This document shows positions 5,403-5,770 of a stretch of DNA of 5,770 nucleotides, piece by piece. The notes beneath the pieces are model-generated. The model was not told where the DNA came from and did not search any database. It worked only from the letters and a program-made list of their open reading frames with translations. Location of the stretch: positions 1-5,770 of the forward strand of contig DAHVAA010000109.1 in the NCBI GenBank assembly GCA_027314845.1, read 5' to 3'. The DNA is from Thermoplasmata archaeon (GTDB taxonomy: Archaea > Thermoplasmatota > Thermoplasmata > UBA184). Position 1 is the stretch's first letter. Every line of letters starts with the position of its first letter. The position numbers and the translations under genes were made by a program.

Positions 5403-5770
5403 TCCCGGCGCGCGAAGGGGCGACCGAGCTCCTCCTGCCCGAGAGCCGCCCGGGGCCCGGTCCGCGGGCCCGTGCGGCGGTCTTCTACAACCCGGCGATG
5501 GCGGCGGACCGGGACATCGGAGTCCTGGTCCTCCGCGCTCTACGGGCGGCCGGGGGGAGGCTGGCGCGGGGCTGGGAGATGACGGCCGCGACGGGCGTCC
5601 GGGGGATCCGTCTCGCCGGGGAGGCCGGCCCGTTCGAGCGGTTCTGGCTCACCGAGGTCTCCCCCGCCGCGGCGGCGGTGCTGCGGGCGAACACCGCGCC
5701 TCGCCCGGAGCTGGTCGCCGTGGAGGCCGATGCCCGCACTCTCCCTCCGGAGGCCCCCTTCGACTATGTC
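5402..5770 (+). CDS. trm1: tRNA (guanine(26)-N(2))-dimethyltransferase Trm1, 5' part (runs off the window)
   Basis: Trm1 methylates G26 of tRNA once or twice with SAM as donor. The frame shows the family N-terminus: REGATELLLPE (5411-5443), FYNPAMAADRDI (from 5483, the FYNPxMxxNRD motif with D for N), the SAM-binding ATGVRGIR segment (near 5588-5611), the acidic TEVSPAA strand end, and EADART before FDYV. The window stops just before the expected DPFG motif. The start is uncertain. Between the in-frame stop at 5270-5272 and the ATG at 5498 this frame holds no ATG, GTG or TTG, yet family similarity begins near 5414. The coordinate given uses the GTC codon at 5402, which overlaps the TAG of the upstream NTPase gene, as the likely true position. 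CTG 5435 is another near-cognate option; ATG 5498 would delete the conserved FYNP. A base error or a non-canonical start are both possible. Confidence 0.82.

Noticed and set aside
1..5770. tRNA genes, CRISPR repeats, insertion sequences, direct repeats or toxin-antitoxin genes
   Set aside because: Reading both strands by eye shows no tRNA-like arms, no spaced repeats, no transposase motifs and no unexplained stretch longer than about 75 bases.

Overview
The window looks like a compact, very GC-rich archaeal chromosome segment. The archaeal assignment rests on a long archaeal-type PurQ, an MJ0406-like PfkB kinase, a THEP1 NTPase, an Mtq2/HemK-like methyltransferase and the start of a Trm1 tRNA methyltransferase. 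Ribosome binding sites are nearly absent, and several starts sit about 25 nt below short AT-rich islands, which fits leaderless archaeal transcription. A high-GC Thermoplasmatota-like lineage is my best guess, but only a guess, because no rRNA or other lineage marker is present. No mobile element, CRISPR array, tRNA or phage gene was found, and gene density is close to complete.

Layout: (1) 1-1034, minus: an amidohydrolase of the cytosine-deaminase/chlorohydrolase type, cut at its C-terminus by the window edge. (2) 1035-1106: a short divergent promoter region. (3) 1107-3263, plus: a PfkB-family (nucleoside/sugar) kinase followed 9 nt later by moeA, a probable two-gene operon. (4) 3264-3315: a short gap with a possible promoter, then purQ (3316-4146, GTG start). 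(5) 3983-4777, minus: a HemK/Mtq2-like protein methyltransferase converging on purQ, with a reading frame that runs into the purQ 3' end. (6) 4778-4844: a second divergent promoter region. (7) 4845-5402, plus: a THEP1-family NTPase, followed directly by the 5' part of trm1, cut by the window end.

Most genes are housekeeping. PurQ supplies the glutaminase subunit of FGAM synthetase, MoeA inserts molybdenum or tungsten into molybdopterin, and Trm1 (G26 of tRNA) and the HemK-like enzyme (probably release factor) modify the translation apparatus. The amidohydrolase and the kinase are divergently arranged and may both act on nucleosides or nucleobases, but their substrates cannot be read from the sequence.

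I see no obviously new multi-gene system. The points that deserve a second look are: trm1 has no canonical start codon upstream of its conserved N-terminus; the methyltransferase carries an Arg-rich tail antisense to purQ; lysine is nearly absent from all proteins except the THEP1 NTPase; the kinase C-terminus is short; and the two divergent promoter islands share a similar geometry.
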